Positions 25,412 through 34,283 of a stretch of DNA of 64,000 bases are shown here, piece by piece. Source of the DNA: Campylobacter sp. RM16189 (GTDB lineage Bacteria; Campylobacterota; Campylobacteria; Campylobacterales; Campylobacteraceae); the NCBI RefSeq assembly GCF_012978815.1, contig NZ_LIWR01000005.1:1-64000 (forward strand), read 5' to 3'. The notes under the pieces are model-generated. The model saw only the letters and a list, made by a program, of their open reading frames with translations, was not told where the DNA came from and made no database searches. Positions within the stretch are counted from its first letter, which is position 1. Each line of letters starts with the position of its first letter. Position numbers and translations under genes: made by a program.

Positions 25412-26574
25412 CTCCAGCTTACTTTAAAAGTCGTGTTTTGACCGATCTCGCTTTCACAAATTATGCTTAAATCGTTGCTTTCGCAAACTCTTTTTACTAA
25501 ATTTAGTCCTATGCCAAATCCTCCTTGGTCGTTGTTAAAGTGTGTATAGCGATCGTAAATTTTCTTTTGTTGCTCTTTGCTGATACCTTCGCCGCTATTT
25601 GTGATGGCAAATTCATTTTTGCTTAAATTTATACTTACAAATCCGCCTACGTTTGAATATTTTATAGCGTTACTAATGAGGTTGTCTATCATTCTTCTTA
25701 TCTCGTAAAGATTTGCGTTTATACTCGCTTCGCTTAAATTTATTTGCGGGATGATTGAGCGTTTGGCAAAAAACGGAGCGAAATATTCAAGCCGTTCGTT
25801 AAATAGATTTTTTAAATTTATCTGCTCTTTTTTGATTGCGTCGCTTTTGCTAAAGGATAGGTACGTAAGATCTTCGTAGATATTACTTAGGCTTCTAGCT
25901 GCCAGTTCGATATTATTAAGGCGTTTTAAATTTTTGCTGCTAAGCGTGCTTTTATCGGTTGTTTCTATACTCATCATTATTATGCTAAGAGGCGTGTTTA
26001 TCTCGTGCGTTGAGTCTTTTATGAAGCGATTTAGTGCATTTATCTTGGCGTGAAGCGGCTCCAAAGAAAGCTTTGCCAAGTAGTAGGCTATAACCATGAT
26101 AATTGTAAGTATCAGAAGTAAATTTCCTAAATTTTTAAGCTTTAAGAGATTTAAATCGCTTCTTATATCTCTTCCTTCAAGTAAGATGTCTGCCGTTGAA
26201 AGCTCTCCGGTGGCATTGCTTTCCATGCTTTGAAGTGCTTCGTATATGACTACCTTGCCATCTTTTAAAAACGCTACGTTTTTTTTGGTATCTTTTAGAC
26301 ACTCAGTATCTTGATAGATTATCTTGCCGTCTTTTGAGACGATACATGCGCTTACTTGCTTTTCTTGCATGAGCGCAGCGGCAGAATTTATGCCGTTCAT
26401 GCTGGCTTTCATGTAAATTCCCATTTTTATCTCTTTGAGATTTTTTACTTCGTTTGAGATAAGCGCCTCTTTTGCCATTTTGTAATCGTTTATCGAAAAA
26501 TAGCTTAAAAATAGCGCGCTGGTGATTAGATAGAGGGATAAAATTTTAGATATTATCTTGGTTTTTTCAGACAT
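25408..26574 (-). CDS. dccS: Sensor histidine kinase, DccS-like
   Basis: This 388-residue kinase has two membrane helices (about 8-28 and 150-168) enclosing a periplasmic sensor domain of about 120 residues. A HisKA domain with HEINTPLSIIM (His190) and an HATPase domain with NLISNAIKYSN and GGFGIGLNLVKRV follow. The sensor domain holds two cysteines (about 77 and 92) flanking a beta strand pair, suggesting a disulfide. ATG 26574 overlaps the regulator stop by eight bases; a start at 26589 is less likely. Naming as DccS rests on the DccR box upstream of the operon and on linkage to macAB. Confidence 0.85.
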   Translation of the reverse strand: MSEKTKIISKILSLYLITSALFLSYFSINDYKMAKEALISNEVKNLKEIKMGIYMKASMNGINSAAALMQEKQVSACIVSKDGKIIYQDTECLKDTKKNVAFLKDGKVVIYEALQSMESNATGELSTADILLEGRDIRSDLNLLKLKNLGNLLLILTIIMVIAYYLAKLSLEPLHAKINALNRFIKDSTHEINTPLSIIMMSIETTDKSTLSSKNLKRLNNIELAARSLSNIYEDLTYLSFSKSDAIKKEQINLKNLFNERLEYFAPFFAKRSIIPQINLSEASINANLYEIRRMIDNLISNAIKYSNVGGFVSINLSKNEFAITNSGEGISKEQQKKIYDRYTHFNNDQGGFGIGLNLVKRVCESNDLSIICESEIGQNTTFKVSWS

Positions 26575-27229
26575 AGATATAGCCGTCACCTCTTTTATTT
26601 ATGATGCTGTCCTTGCCTAAAATTTGGCGTAAAGTCCTTATATATACGCGCAAACTTTGCTCGCTTGGCTCTTCGTCATAGCCCCAAATTTTATCATATA
26701 TAACTTCTTTTGTAAGAAGTTTGTTTTTGTTTTGTAAAAATAGCGCTAAAAGCTCACTCTCTTTATTTGAGATATTTACATTTTCGCCGTCTTTTTGAAC
26801 TGTTTTGCTGTCTATGTGAAATCTAAACCCGTCGGCAATTTCGATAAAGTCATCGTTTGTATGAGAGAAATTTCGCCTAAGTAAATTTTTGATACGCAAA
26901 AGCAACTCTTTAAGCTCGTAAGGCTTTTTAAGGTAGTCATCGCAACCGCTTTTATAGCCTACTTCAAGATCTTCTATTGTATTTAGGGAGGTCGTAAATA
27001 TCGCAGGCGTAGTTACGTCAGCCTTCCTTAAGGACGATAGAAGCGAAAATCCATCGCCTTTAGGAATTTTAACGTCAAGTATCAAGATATCGAATTTTTG
27101 CTCATAGGCTAGATTAAGAGCGGTTTTGGCATCTATGCAAGCGGTTATCTTATAATCTCTCTCGCTTAGATATTCCGTTATCATTTCGCTTAAAATTTCA
27201 TCATCTTCTACGAGCAAAATTCTTGTCAT
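26567..27229 (-). CDS. dccR: OmpR-family response regulator, DccR-like
   Basis: The 220-residue regulator has a receiver domain with acidic pocket Asp9/Asp10, phospho-acceptor Asp52 (LILDVKIP) and Lys102 before Pro103. A C-terminal winged helix carries EVIYDKIWGYDEEPSEQSLRVYI. Its ATG overlaps the stop codon of the Met-rich small gene by one base (TAATG), and the kinase gene overlaps its own end. A TTCAC-N6-TTCAC direct repeat lies in front of the operon, as I recall for C. jejuni DccR targets, so autoregulation is likely. Confidence 0.88.
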   Translation of the reverse strand: MTRILLVEDDEILSEMITEYLSERDYKITACIDAKTALNLAYEQKFDILILDVKIPKGDGFSLLSSLRKADVTTPAIFTTSLNTIEDLEVGYKSGCDDYLKKPYELKELLLRIKNLLRRNFSHTNDDFIEIADGFRFHIDSKTVQKDGENVNISNKESELLALFLQNKNKLLTKEVIYDKIWGYDEEPSEQSLRVYIRTLRQILGKDSIINKRGDGYIYV

Positions 27230-27480
27230 TACATTATGCCTTCAGGTTTTTTCATCTCTTTTTTCATTTCATCTTTTTTCATCATCATATCATCTTTTTT
27301 ATCAGACATATCTTTTTTCATGTCGCCTTTCATCTCGTCTTTGTGCATTTTCATATCATCTTTCATCTCTTTTGCCATCGGCATATCTTTAGACATCATA
27401 TCATCTTTTTTCATATCTGCCGCCATAGCGCCACCAACCATAAACATAGCGCCAAGCGCAACTAAAACTAACTTTTTCAT
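27229..27480 (-). CDS. Small secreted Met/Lys/Asp-rich protein heading the dccRS operon
   Basis: This 83-residue protein has a clear signal peptide (MKKLVLVALGAMFMVGGAMA, cut after Ala20). The mature part is extraordinary: of 63 residues, 17 are Met, 18 Lys and 18 Asp or Glu, arranged as loose MKKD / KDDM / KDEM repeats, with one His and no Cys or aromatic. Such a chain should be disordered or a single amphipathic helix in the periplasm. Met-rich motifs of this type bind Cu(I) or Ag(I) in known copper proteins, so metal binding is a reasonable guess, as is a CpxP-like accessory role for the sensor kinase. Both are inference. It is the first gene of the operon and carries a GGAG ribosome site. 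Confidence 0.85.
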   Translation of the reverse strand: MKKLVLVALGAMFMVGGAMAADMKKDDMMSKDMPMAKEMKDDMKMHKDEMKGDMKKDMSDKKDDMMMKKDEMKKEMKKPEGIM

Positions 27481-27523
27481 TGTATCTCCTTGTGATAAAT
27501 TATGCTGAAATCTTAACCAAGAA

Positions 27524-27541
27524 GTGTGAAGCGAGTGTGAA
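27524..27541 (-). promoter_or_regulatory. DccR-type direct repeat TTCAC-N6-TTCAC
   Basis: On the minus strand TTCAC-ACTCGC-TTCAC (part of two GTGTGAA copies on the plus strand, 27524-27530 and 27535-27541, 11-base period) lies about 20 bases ahead of a CATAAT -10-like box (27503-27498). It is 44 bases before the start codon of the Met-rich gene. Spacing and position match an OmpR-family activator site over the -35 region, and the motif as I recall it for C. jejuni DccRS. Confidence 0.75.
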
Positions 27542-27551
27542 ATATAAAAAA

Positions 27552-28460
27552 TTACAAAAATCCGCAGATAAAATATACCAAAGGAAGACTGATAAAGCTA
27601 AATGCAACGCCTGTAGCTACGGCTGAAACTGCAAGCTGACTGTCTAAATTCGCCTTCATTATCATAGCGCTTGCTAAAACCATCGGCGGCATAGCGCACT
27701 GAAGAATTCCTATGAGCCATTTAGGGCTAAATTCAACGCTAAATATTAAAGCTATAAGGATAAACATAAGAGGAGCTATTAGCATTTTGCCTGCGATTAC
27801 GATTAAAGTGGCTTTATATGAACTTCTTATGCTTCTAAATCCAAGACCGATACCTATAGCAAAAAGGGCAACCGGAACTACGCTTTGGCTAAAAAGATTA
27901 AGCGCGGTAAAGATAACTGAAGGAAGCTCGATACCTTTAAAAACAAGCCCTGTGATAAGTGCGATAAATGGCGGAAATTTAAGCACTTTTATAGTGTTTT
28001 GCACTAGCGAAACTTTAGCGGGCGCTCCAAAAGAGAGCACAAAAGGTCCGATGATAGATATAGGTATGGATGTTGCAAACTGATCGTAAAATATAACTTC
28101 ATTTAGAGCTTCTTCTCCAAAAAAGCCCGTGATGATAGGCATACCGATAAAGATGGTGTTGCCAAACATCGCCAGCAATAAAGCGCTAATGGCGGTGGCT
28201 TGGCTAAATTTAAAGGCTTTACAGACGAAAAACACTACAAAAGCGGCTGCAAAGGAGGATAAAAAGCCGGTTAAGATGATATTTATGAGAGTTTTATCTA
28301 TGCTTACGTGATAAATTTTATCAAAGATCAAAGCAGGCAAGGCAAAGCATAGCGCGTAGTCTATAAATACACTTGCATGCTTTTGCTCAAAAATCTTTAT
28401 TTTCTTTGCGAAATATCCAGAAGCTATAAGAATAAATATTGAGAGTAGAGGGGTAAACAT
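27552..28460 (-). CDS. AEC family transporter (auxin efflux carrier-like permease)
   Basis: This 302-residue membrane protein has about ten helices in two five-helix halves, each with broken helices rich in Gly/Pro (for example FALPALIFDKIY near residue 40 and QCAMPPMVLASAMIMK near 255). The family includes malate and other organic-acid permeases; the substrate here cannot be told. It stands between the dccRS operon (same strand, 71 bases downstream) and the divergent macA. The DccR box lies in the gap after its stop, so the two units are separate. Confidence 0.85.
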   Translation of the reverse strand: MFTPLLSIFILIASGYFAKKIKIFEQKHASVFIDYALCFALPALIFDKIYHVSIDKTLINIILTGFLSSFAAAFVVFFVCKAFKFSQATAISALLLAMFGNTIFIGMPIITGFFGEEALNEVIFYDQFATSIPISIIGPFVLSFGAPAKVSLVQNTIKVLKFPPFIALITGLVFKGIELPSVIFTALNLFSQSVVPVALFAIGIGLGFRSIRSSYKATLIVIAGKMLIAPLMFILIALIFSVEFSPKWLIGILQCAMPPMVLASAMIMKANLDSQLAVSAVATGVAFSFISLPLVYFICGFL

Positions 28461-28572
28461 AATTTTCTTTATCTTTTAAATTTAAGCCAAAATTATATGG
28501 CAAGGGTTATTAAATCAAGATAAAATTAATATTATTAACTTTATTAGATAGTAAAATTTAGGATAATTTTAA

Positions 28573-28578
28573 TATAAT
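28573..28578 (+). promoter_or_regulatory. -10 box of the macAB operon
   Basis: TATAAT at 28573-28578 is preceded by a T-rich stretch (GATAATTTTAA), as in Campylobacter sigma-70 promoters that lack a -35. The ATG at 28577 would overlap this box, so translation more likely starts at ATG 28613. Confidence 0.6.
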
Positions 28579-28612
28579 GCTTGATTTAAATTTAAAAATT
28601 CAAAGTAATAAT

Positions 28613-29809
28613 ATGAAAAAAATAATCAAATTTATAATATTTTTGGTCATTCTTGCCGCCTGTTCTTTTTTTGTGTATGAAAAATATTTTAAAAAAGAAA
28701 AGCCGGATGAAGTATTAACCTCTGTGGCTTTTAGAGGCGAACTTATAAAGAGTATTGATAGCAACGGCGAAATTTATGCAAACGAGCTTATAGATGTGGG
28801 TGCGCAAGTTTCCGGTCAGATAAAAAAGCTATATGTAAAGCTGGGCGATAAGGTAAAAGCTGGCGATATGATAGCGGAGATCGACTCTGCAACCCAGCAA
28901 AATAACGTAGATACTAAAAGGGCTCAGCTTGGAATCTATGAAGCGAAGTTAAATAGCGCAAAGGTAGCTCTTGAGATCTCAGAGAGTAAATTTAACCGAG
29001 AAAAAGAGCTTTTTAGCAAAAACGCAACCTCAAAAGAGGAGTTTGAAAGCTCTAAAAACTCTCTTGCCGTTACAAAGGCAAACGTAAAAGAAATAGAAGC
29101 ACAGATAGCTCAGACTAAAATTTCTTTAAACACCGCTCAGATCGATCTGGGATACACCAAGATAGTAGCTCCGAAAGACGGCACTATCGTATCGGTTCAG
29201 GTTGAAGAGGGTCAAACTGTAAATTCAAACCAGACGACACCAACCATCGTAAATATAGCGGACTTAACGAAGCTAAAGCTAAAGATGGAGATAGCAGAGG
29301 GCGACATCACAAAGGTAAAGGTTGGCTCAAGGGTTGAGTACTCTATCTTTTCGGAGCCAAATAAGAAATTTTATACCAAAATTAGCTCCATTGACCCGGG
29401 ACTTACTACTCTAAGTAACGGCAAATACAGCCAAAAAACATCATCAGGAAGCTCTAATTCTAGCTCATCGGCAATATATTATTACGCCAACGCTCTTATA
29501 GATAATCAAGATGAAATTTTACGTATAGGCATGACAACCTTAAATGTCATAATACTTGAAAGCGTCAAGGATGCGGTTATAGTTCCAAATACCGCCATTA
29601 AAAAACAAAATTCAAAAACAATAATAGAGGTGCTAAAAGATGACGGCTTGATAGAGGCTAGAGAGGTCGTAATAGGCTTAAGCGACAGTATAAAATCTCA
29701 AGTAGTAAGCGGTGTAAAAGAGGGCGAAAAGGTTATCACTTCAAGAAGTTCCGCGGCTCAGATAAACAATATGATAGAGCGTGAAAATAGACGAATAAGA
29801 GGTAGGTAA
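28613..29809 (+). CDS. macA: MacA-like periplasmic adaptor
   Basis: From ATG 28613 this is a 398-residue membrane-fusion protein. It has one N-terminal membrane anchor (KKIIKFIIFLVILAACSFFVY), a lipoyl domain split around a helical hairpin (GAQVSGQIKKLYVKLGDKVKAGD and GYTKIVAPKDGTIVSVQVEEGQ), a beta-barrel, and a membrane-proximal domain with VPNTAIKKQNSKT. MacA activates the MacB ATPase and couples it to an outer-membrane channel. A longer form from ATG 28577 is possible but would overlap the promoter. macB follows after three bases. Confidence 0.88.
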   Translation: MKKIIKFIIFLVILAACSFFVYEKYFKKEKPDEVLTSVAFRGELIKSIDSNGEIYANELIDVGAQVSGQIKKLYVKLGDKVKAGDMIAEIDSATQQNNVDTKRAQLGIYEAKLNSAKVALEISESKFNREKELFSKNATSKEEFESSKNSLAVTKANVKEIEAQIAQTKISLNTAQIDLGYTKIVAPKDGTIVSVQVEEGQTVNSNQTTPTIVNIADLTKLKLKMEIAEGDITKVKVGSRVEYSIFSEPNKKFYTKISSIDPGLTTLSNGKYSQKTSSGSSNSSSSAIYYYANALIDNQDEILRIGMTTLNVIILESVKDAVIVPNTAIKKQNSKTIIEVLKDDGLIEAREVVIGLSDSIKSQVVSGVKEGEKVITSRSSAAQINNMIERENRRIRGR

Positions 29810-29812
29810 AAT

Positions 29813-31744
29813 TTGAGTTCGATTATAGAGCTTAAAAATTTAAGCAAGAAATTTAAGCTTGGCGAAAATATCTTTGATGCTCTTAAAAATATAAATTTAA
29901 GCATTAAAAAAGGCGAATTTATTGCTATTATCGGACAGTCCGGTTCAGGCAAATCAACGCTCATGAATATCCTTGGCTGTCTTGATAACCCAACTAGCGG
30001 CGAGTATCTGCTAGAAGGCGCTGATATCTCAAAATTTGATTCAGACTCTCTTGCTGATTTAAGGCGTAATAAATTTGGCTTTATATTTCAAAGATACAAT
30101 CTATTAGGAACCTTAAATGCGCTGTCAAATGTATCATTACCTAGCGTTTATGCCGGTCTTAATAAAAAAGATAGGGAGGATAGGGCGGCTAAAATTTTAA
30201 GCGGACTTGGATTAGAAGATAAGCTTGAATCCTTGCCAAACAAGCTAAGCGGCGGACAGCAGCAGCGCGTAAGTATAGCAAGAGCGCTTATGAACGGAGG
30301 AGAGATCATCCTAGCTGATGAGCCTACAGGTGCACTTGATAGCGCAAGCGGGCTAATGGTCATGGAAATTTTAACAAATTTGCATAAAGAGGGACACACT
30401 ATCATTATCGTAACTCACGATGCAAACATCGCAGCCTACGCAAATCGCGTAATAGAGATAAAAGATGGTGAAATTTTAAAAGACGTAGTAAAAAAGGATG
30501 AAATTTTCCCTTCTAAAACCACAGAATTTAAACAAAAAAATGCGATAAGCTTTTACAAGGATCAGTTTATAGAGAGCTTTAAGATGTCGTTAAATTCGAT
30601 ATTTAGCCATAAGCTAAGATCTGTTTTAACCATGCTTGGCATCATCATCGGCATAGCTTCTGTAATATGCGTAGTAGCTCTTGGTAAAGGCTCTCAGCAA
30701 CAAATTTTATCAGACATCAGAGGCATAGGCACAAATACTATAGACATCTATCCCGGTAAGGGTTTTAGCGATCTTAGAGGCATGAAAAAAACTCTTACGA
30801 TATCAGATACGGTAATGCTATCTCGTCAAGATTACCTTGATAGTGTTACCCCAAATACCACTGCAAGTGGCATGCTAACGTATAGAAATAAATCAGCATC
30901 AGCTAGCATGAGAGGTGGCGGAGCGCAAAGTCTTGAGGTGTTAGGGCATAAATTTGAAAAAGGCAGATCGTTTAATGAAGATGAGGTAAAAAACTCTGCT
31001 TCGGTTTTGGTTATAGATCAAAATACAAAGGATGAGTTTTTTAAAGAGATAGATCCTATAGGCGAGATTATATTTTTTAATAAACGCCCGTTTCGCATAA
31101 TAGGCGTTTTAAAATATAGTAGCAATATAGGCGACTCAAGCACGCTTAGAATTTACACTCCATACACTACTGTTATAAACAAAATAACGGGAGATCGGTT
31201 TATAAACTCCATAACAGTCAAGGTTAAAGATGAGGTTAATGCTCAGATCGCCGAGCGAAGCTTAACGGAAGTTTTGGCTGCAAAACGTGGCAAAAAGGAC
31301 TTTTTTACAAGAAATTCAGACACTATAAAAAAGACTATTGAGGGCACAACCAGGACTATGACGCTTCTGATATCTTGTATAGCCTTTATATCGCTTTTGG
31401 TAGGCGGAATAGGGGTTATGAATATAATGCTAGTTTCAGTTACAGAGCGAACTAGAGAGATAGGTATAAGGATGGCTATAGGAGCTAGAGAGGGAAATAT
31501 ATTGCAACAGTTTTTGATAGAGGCGGTGCTACTGTGCGTGATAGGAGGTATCGCGGGTATAGCGGCATCATTTGGGATAGGATATGTATTTAATAAATTT
31601 TCACCACAAGTTCATATGATATTTTCTAATCTTTCTATTGTAGTTGCTTTATTTACCTCTACTTTTATAGGTATAATTTTTGGCTACATGCCTGCTAGAA
31701 ACGCATCCAAACTAAATCCTATAGACGCTCTTTCAAGGGAATGA
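29813..31744 (+). CDS. macB: MacB-like ABC exporter (ATPase-permease fusion)
   Basis: The 643-residue protein joins an N-terminal ATPase to a four-helix mechanotransmission permease. The ATPase has Walker A GQSGSGKST (about 43-51), the FQRYNLL Q-loop, signature LSGGQQQRVSIARAL and Walker B IILADEPTGALDS. The permease has its first helix near residue 275, a large periplasmic domain, and three C-terminal helices from about 520. MacB pushes peptides, macrolides or toxins through the adaptor and channel without itself carrying them across the inner membrane. It starts with TTG 29813; the next gene begins one base after its stop. Confidence 0.92.
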   Translation: MSSIIELKNLSKKFKLGENIFDALKNINLSIKKGEFIAIIGQSGSGKSTLMNILGCLDNPTSGEYLLEGADISKFDSDSLADLRRNKFGFIFQRYNLLGTLNALSNVSLPSVYAGLNKKDREDRAAKILSGLGLEDKLESLPNKLSGGQQQRVSIARALMNGGEIILADEPTGALDSASGLMVMEILTNLHKEGHTIIIVTHDANIAAYANRVIEIKDGEILKDVVKKDEIFPSKTTEFKQKNAISFYKDQFIESFKMSLNSIFSHKLRSVLTMLGIIIGIASVICVVALGKGSQQQILSDIRGIGTNTIDIYPGKGFSDLRGMKKTLTISDTVMLSRQDYLDSVTPNTTASGMLTYRNKSASASMRGGGAQSLEVLGHKFEKGRSFNEDEVKNSASVLVIDQNTKDEFFKEIDPIGEIIFFNKRPFRIIGVLKYSSNIGDSSTLRIYTPYTTVINKITGDRFINSITVKVKDEVNAQIAERSLTEVLAAKRGKKDFFTRNSDTIKKTIEGTTRTMTLLISCIAFISLLVGGIGVMNIMLVSVTERTREIGIRMAIGAREGNILQQFLIEAVLLCVIGGIAGIAASFGIGYVFNKFSPQVHMIFSNLSIVVALFTSTFIGIIFGYMPARNASKLNPIDALSRE

Positions 31745-31745
31745 T

Positions 31746-33092
31746 ATGAAAAGAATTTTGATATTTGTATTTGTGATTTTGTTTAGCGGTTGCGCAGTAA
31801 AGAGCATAAATGAAGATTTTAGCGATATTTTACTAGATGAAAATTTAAGTAAAGAGTATCAGCTTAAATCAAATTGGTGGGAGGATTATAATCAGCCATA
31901 TCTAAATGAATTAGTAGAGCTTGGGTTGAAAAACAGTATAAATTTAGCCAAAGCGGCAATCTCTATAAATAAAGCCTTAGCTCAGGTCGGACTCATAAAA
32001 TCCGAGCTAATGCCTAAATTTAATGCAAATTTAGGCATAGAAACAAGTAGAGATATAAGCAAAAACGATACTTTTAAAGAAAGCTACAATAGCGGTTTTT
32101 CTCTAAGTTATGAAATAGATCTTTTTAAAAAACTTTCAGACTCTAAAGACGCTGCAATTTGGGAATTGCAAGCAACCAAATTTGACTTAGAGGCTGCGAA
32201 ATTAACTCTTATAAATAGCATTATAGATAGATACTTTGAGATTCTTTATCTTAAGGAGAGTTTGAAATTTTATGAGATATCGCTTCAAAATTACGTCCAA
32301 CTTGAAGCCATTATAAGGGCAAAATTTGAGCTTGGAAAAACAGATGAACTTAGCCTAAAACAGGTTCAAAGCTCTATTTTAAATGTTAAAAACAGGATTT
32401 TAAATCTAAATAGAAATTTAAATTTAGCCGAACAGACTTTAAGAAATTTGCTTAGCGTTAAGCCTGAATTTGAGTTTAAAATTAATGAAATTTTACTAAG
32501 TGATATTAATTTTTTAGGAATAAATTTAGATGTACCTTTATACGCCATCTCCAATCGCCCGGATTTAAAGGCGGCTATTTCTAGGATAGAAGAGAGTCTT
32601 TTAAACGTAAAAGTAAGCGAGAAGAGCTTTTATCCTAGCCTTACTTTAGGAGCTAGTATAAGCAGTAGAGGAGATAGAGCCAAAGATGCTTTTAAGTTTC
32701 AATTTTTAGGAGGCAATCTTGCCATAAATTTGCCTTTTTTAAACTACTCTCGGCTTAAAAACAGTCTAAAAATTTCAGAATATAACTTTGAAAATATGAA
32801 GTTAAACTATGAAGAGAAGTTGGTCGCGGCTTTAAACGAAGTTGATTTGGGGTATAAAAATTGGCAAAAGGATAGAGAAATTTTTGCCAATTATGAGAAA
32901 CAGATGCAAAATTTAAGATATATAAGAGATATGTATAAGATAAAATTTGATCTAGGTAAAACCGAACTTAAAAACTTTTTAGAAGCCAAAAACAACGAGA
33001 TAGATATGCAAAATAGCCTTTTACTGCAAAGGTATAAAATTTTACAAGATGAAATAAATGTATTTAAGGCTATGGCGGGCAAGATAAAGTAG
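31746..33092 (+). CDS. Outer-membrane efflux lipoprotein (NodT/OprM type) of macAB
   Basis: This 448-residue TolC-superfamily protein has a lipoprotein signal with lipobox LFSGC (Cys16), the NWWEDYNQPYLNELVELGL block typical of NodT/OprM channels, two OEP repeats of long helices, and IDLFKKLSDSK / LPFLNYSRLKNSLK barrel strands. It probably supplies the outer-membrane exit for MacAB. It is the second, unrelated-in-detail outer-membrane channel in 12 kb; the cmeD product is not a lipoprotein. Confidence 0.88.
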   Translation: MKRILIFVFVILFSGCAVKSINEDFSDILLDENLSKEYQLKSNWWEDYNQPYLNELVELGLKNSINLAKAAISINKALAQVGLIKSELMPKFNANLGIETSRDISKNDTFKESYNSGFSLSYEIDLFKKLSDSKDAAIWELQATKFDLEAAKLTLINSIIDRYFEILYLKESLKFYEISLQNYVQLEAIIRAKFELGKTDELSLKQVQSSILNVKNRILNLNRNLNLAEQTLRNLLSVKPEFEFKINEILLSDINFLGINLDVPLYAISNRPDLKAAISRIEESLLNVKVSEKSFYPSLTLGASISSRGDRAKDAFKFQFLGGNLAINLPFLNYSRLKNSLKISEYNFENMKLNYEEKLVAALNEVDLGYKNWQKDREIFANYEKQMQNLRYIRDMYKIKFDLGKTELKNFLEAKNNEIDMQNSLLLQRYKILQDEINVFKAMAGKIK

Positions 33093-33120
33093 TAATTAAA
33101 GAGTATTTATTATTTCAATC

Positions 33121-33143
33121 AAAGAGGACCTTAGCTCCTCTTT
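33121..33143. terminator. Bidirectional hairpin between the macAB operon and tgt
   Basis: AAAGAGGA (33121-33128) pairs with TCCTCTTT (33136-33143) across a 7-base loop. It overlaps the last codons of tgt. T-runs are short on both sides, so efficiency is uncertain. Confidence 0.5.
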
Positions 33144-34249
33144 GCGTAAAATTCTCTCTTAAATTCGCTAAATTTGCCCTGCATGATCGCCTCTCTCATC
33201 TGTTTCATCAAATTTAGATAGTAGTGCAGGTTGTGAAGGCTAGCTAGGCGGAAAAATGTAAGTTCGCGCGCTTTATATAGGTGATTTAAGTAGCCACGCG
33301 AGTAGTTGCGGCATGTGTAGCACGAGCACTCGTGGTCTATGGGCGCGTTGTCTTTTATAAATTTGGCCGATTTTATATTTATCTTGCCAAAGCTTGTAAA
33401 CAAAGTGCCGTTTCGCGCATTTCTAGTAGGCATCACGCAGTCAAACATATCAACTCCGCGCTCCACATTTTCTACCAGATCCTCAGGCGTTCCAACTCCC
33501 ATGAGGTAGCGCGGGCGGTTTGCGTCGATATATGGTATCACGCCTTCAACCGTATCATACATCTCCTCGTTGCTCTCTCCTACGCTTAAGCCACCTATGG
33601 CAAGTCCGTCAAATTCCATCTCGCAAAGCGCTTCGGCGCAAAATTTACGCGCTTCGTAGTCGGTTCCACCTTGAATGATGCCAAATATATTTTGTGTTAA
33701 GCCTATGCCTTTTTGCTGGTTTGCTCTGTGGTAATCAATAGCTTCCTTAGCCCAATTTATCGTGCGTCTTATGCTAAGCTCAACTCGCTTAGGCTCGGCA
33801 GGCAGGGCGATAAGATCATCAAGTATCATCATGATATCTGAATTTAGATCATACTGCGTATCAAGCACGCTCTTTGGCGTGAAGTAGTGAGAGCTGCCGT
33901 CGATATGGCTTTTAAAGTGGATCCCATGCTCGTCGGGCTTTGAAATTTTACTAAGAGAAAACGCCTGAAAGCCGCCGCTATCGGTTAGAAAAGAGCGGTT
34001 AAATTTGCTAAATCCATGAAGTCCGCCAAACTCTTTTACAACCTTGCTTGTCGGGCGCAGATAGAGGTGATATGTGTTTCCTAAAATGATCTTGGCGTTT
34101 AAAATTTCCATCATATCTATAGCGTCTAGGCTCTTAACGGCACCGACCGTTCCTACAGGCATAAAAACAGGAGTTTGGATGGTAGAATGAGTGGTTGTCA
34201 AAGTGCCTGCACGTGCGTTGCCGTCCGTTTTATCTATACTAAAAGTCAT
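33131..34249 (-). CDS. tgt: Queuine tRNA-ribosyltransferase
   Basis: TGT swaps guanine 34 of GUN-anticodon tRNAs for the queuosine precursor preQ1. The 372-residue TIM-barrel enzyme has the substrate box [13 protein letters not shown] (Asp about 91), [12 protein letters not shown], the nucleophile region [13 protein letters not shown] (Asp about 265) and a zinc site with [17 protein letters not shown]. Its start codon is 34 bases from the divergent TrkA_C gene. As I recall, tgt-hyp-aroB-mscS-mtaB-ftsH-like is also the order in H. pylori HP0281-HP0286. Confidence 0.95.
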   Translation of the reverse strand: MTFSIDKTDGNARAGTLTTTHSTIQTPVFMPVGTVGAVKSLDAIDMMEILNAKIILGNTYHLYLRPTSKVVKEFGGLHGFSKFNRSFLTDSGGFQAFSLSKISKPDEHGIHFKSHIDGSSHYFTPKSVLDTQYDLNSDIMMILDDLIALPAEPKRVELSIRRTINWAKEAIDYHRANQQKGIGLTQNIFGIIQGGTDYEARKFCAEALCEMEFDGLAIGGLSVGESNEEMYDTVEGVIPYIDANRPRYLMGVGTPEDLVENVERGVDMFDCVMPTRNARNGTLFTSFGKINIKSAKFIKDNAPIDHECSCYTCRNYSRGYLNHLYKARELTFFRLASLHNLHYYLNLMKQMREAIMQGKFSEFKREFYAKRS

Positions 34250-34254
34250 TTTGC

Positions 34255-34260
34255 TATAAT
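34255..34260 (+). promoter_or_regulatory. -10 box of the 34284 to 41277 gene set
   Basis: TATAAT with a TGC ahead of it (extended -10) lies 24 bases before ATG 34284 and overlaps nothing but the tgt leader, which reads the other way. Confidence 0.6.
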
Positions 34261-34283
34261 ATTCCTTTAAATTTGGAGTAGTT

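Noticed and set aside
27223..27508. Two plus-strand frames rich in Phe, His and Ser opposite the Met-rich gene
   Set aside because: They mirror the repetitive ATG/AAA/GAT codons of the real gene. The minus strand has the signal peptide, ribosome site and operon context.
28461..28612. Search for a DccR repeat in front of macA
   Set aside because: No TTCAC pair with six-base spacing was found on either strand, so direct control by the neighbouring regulator is not supported by sequence.
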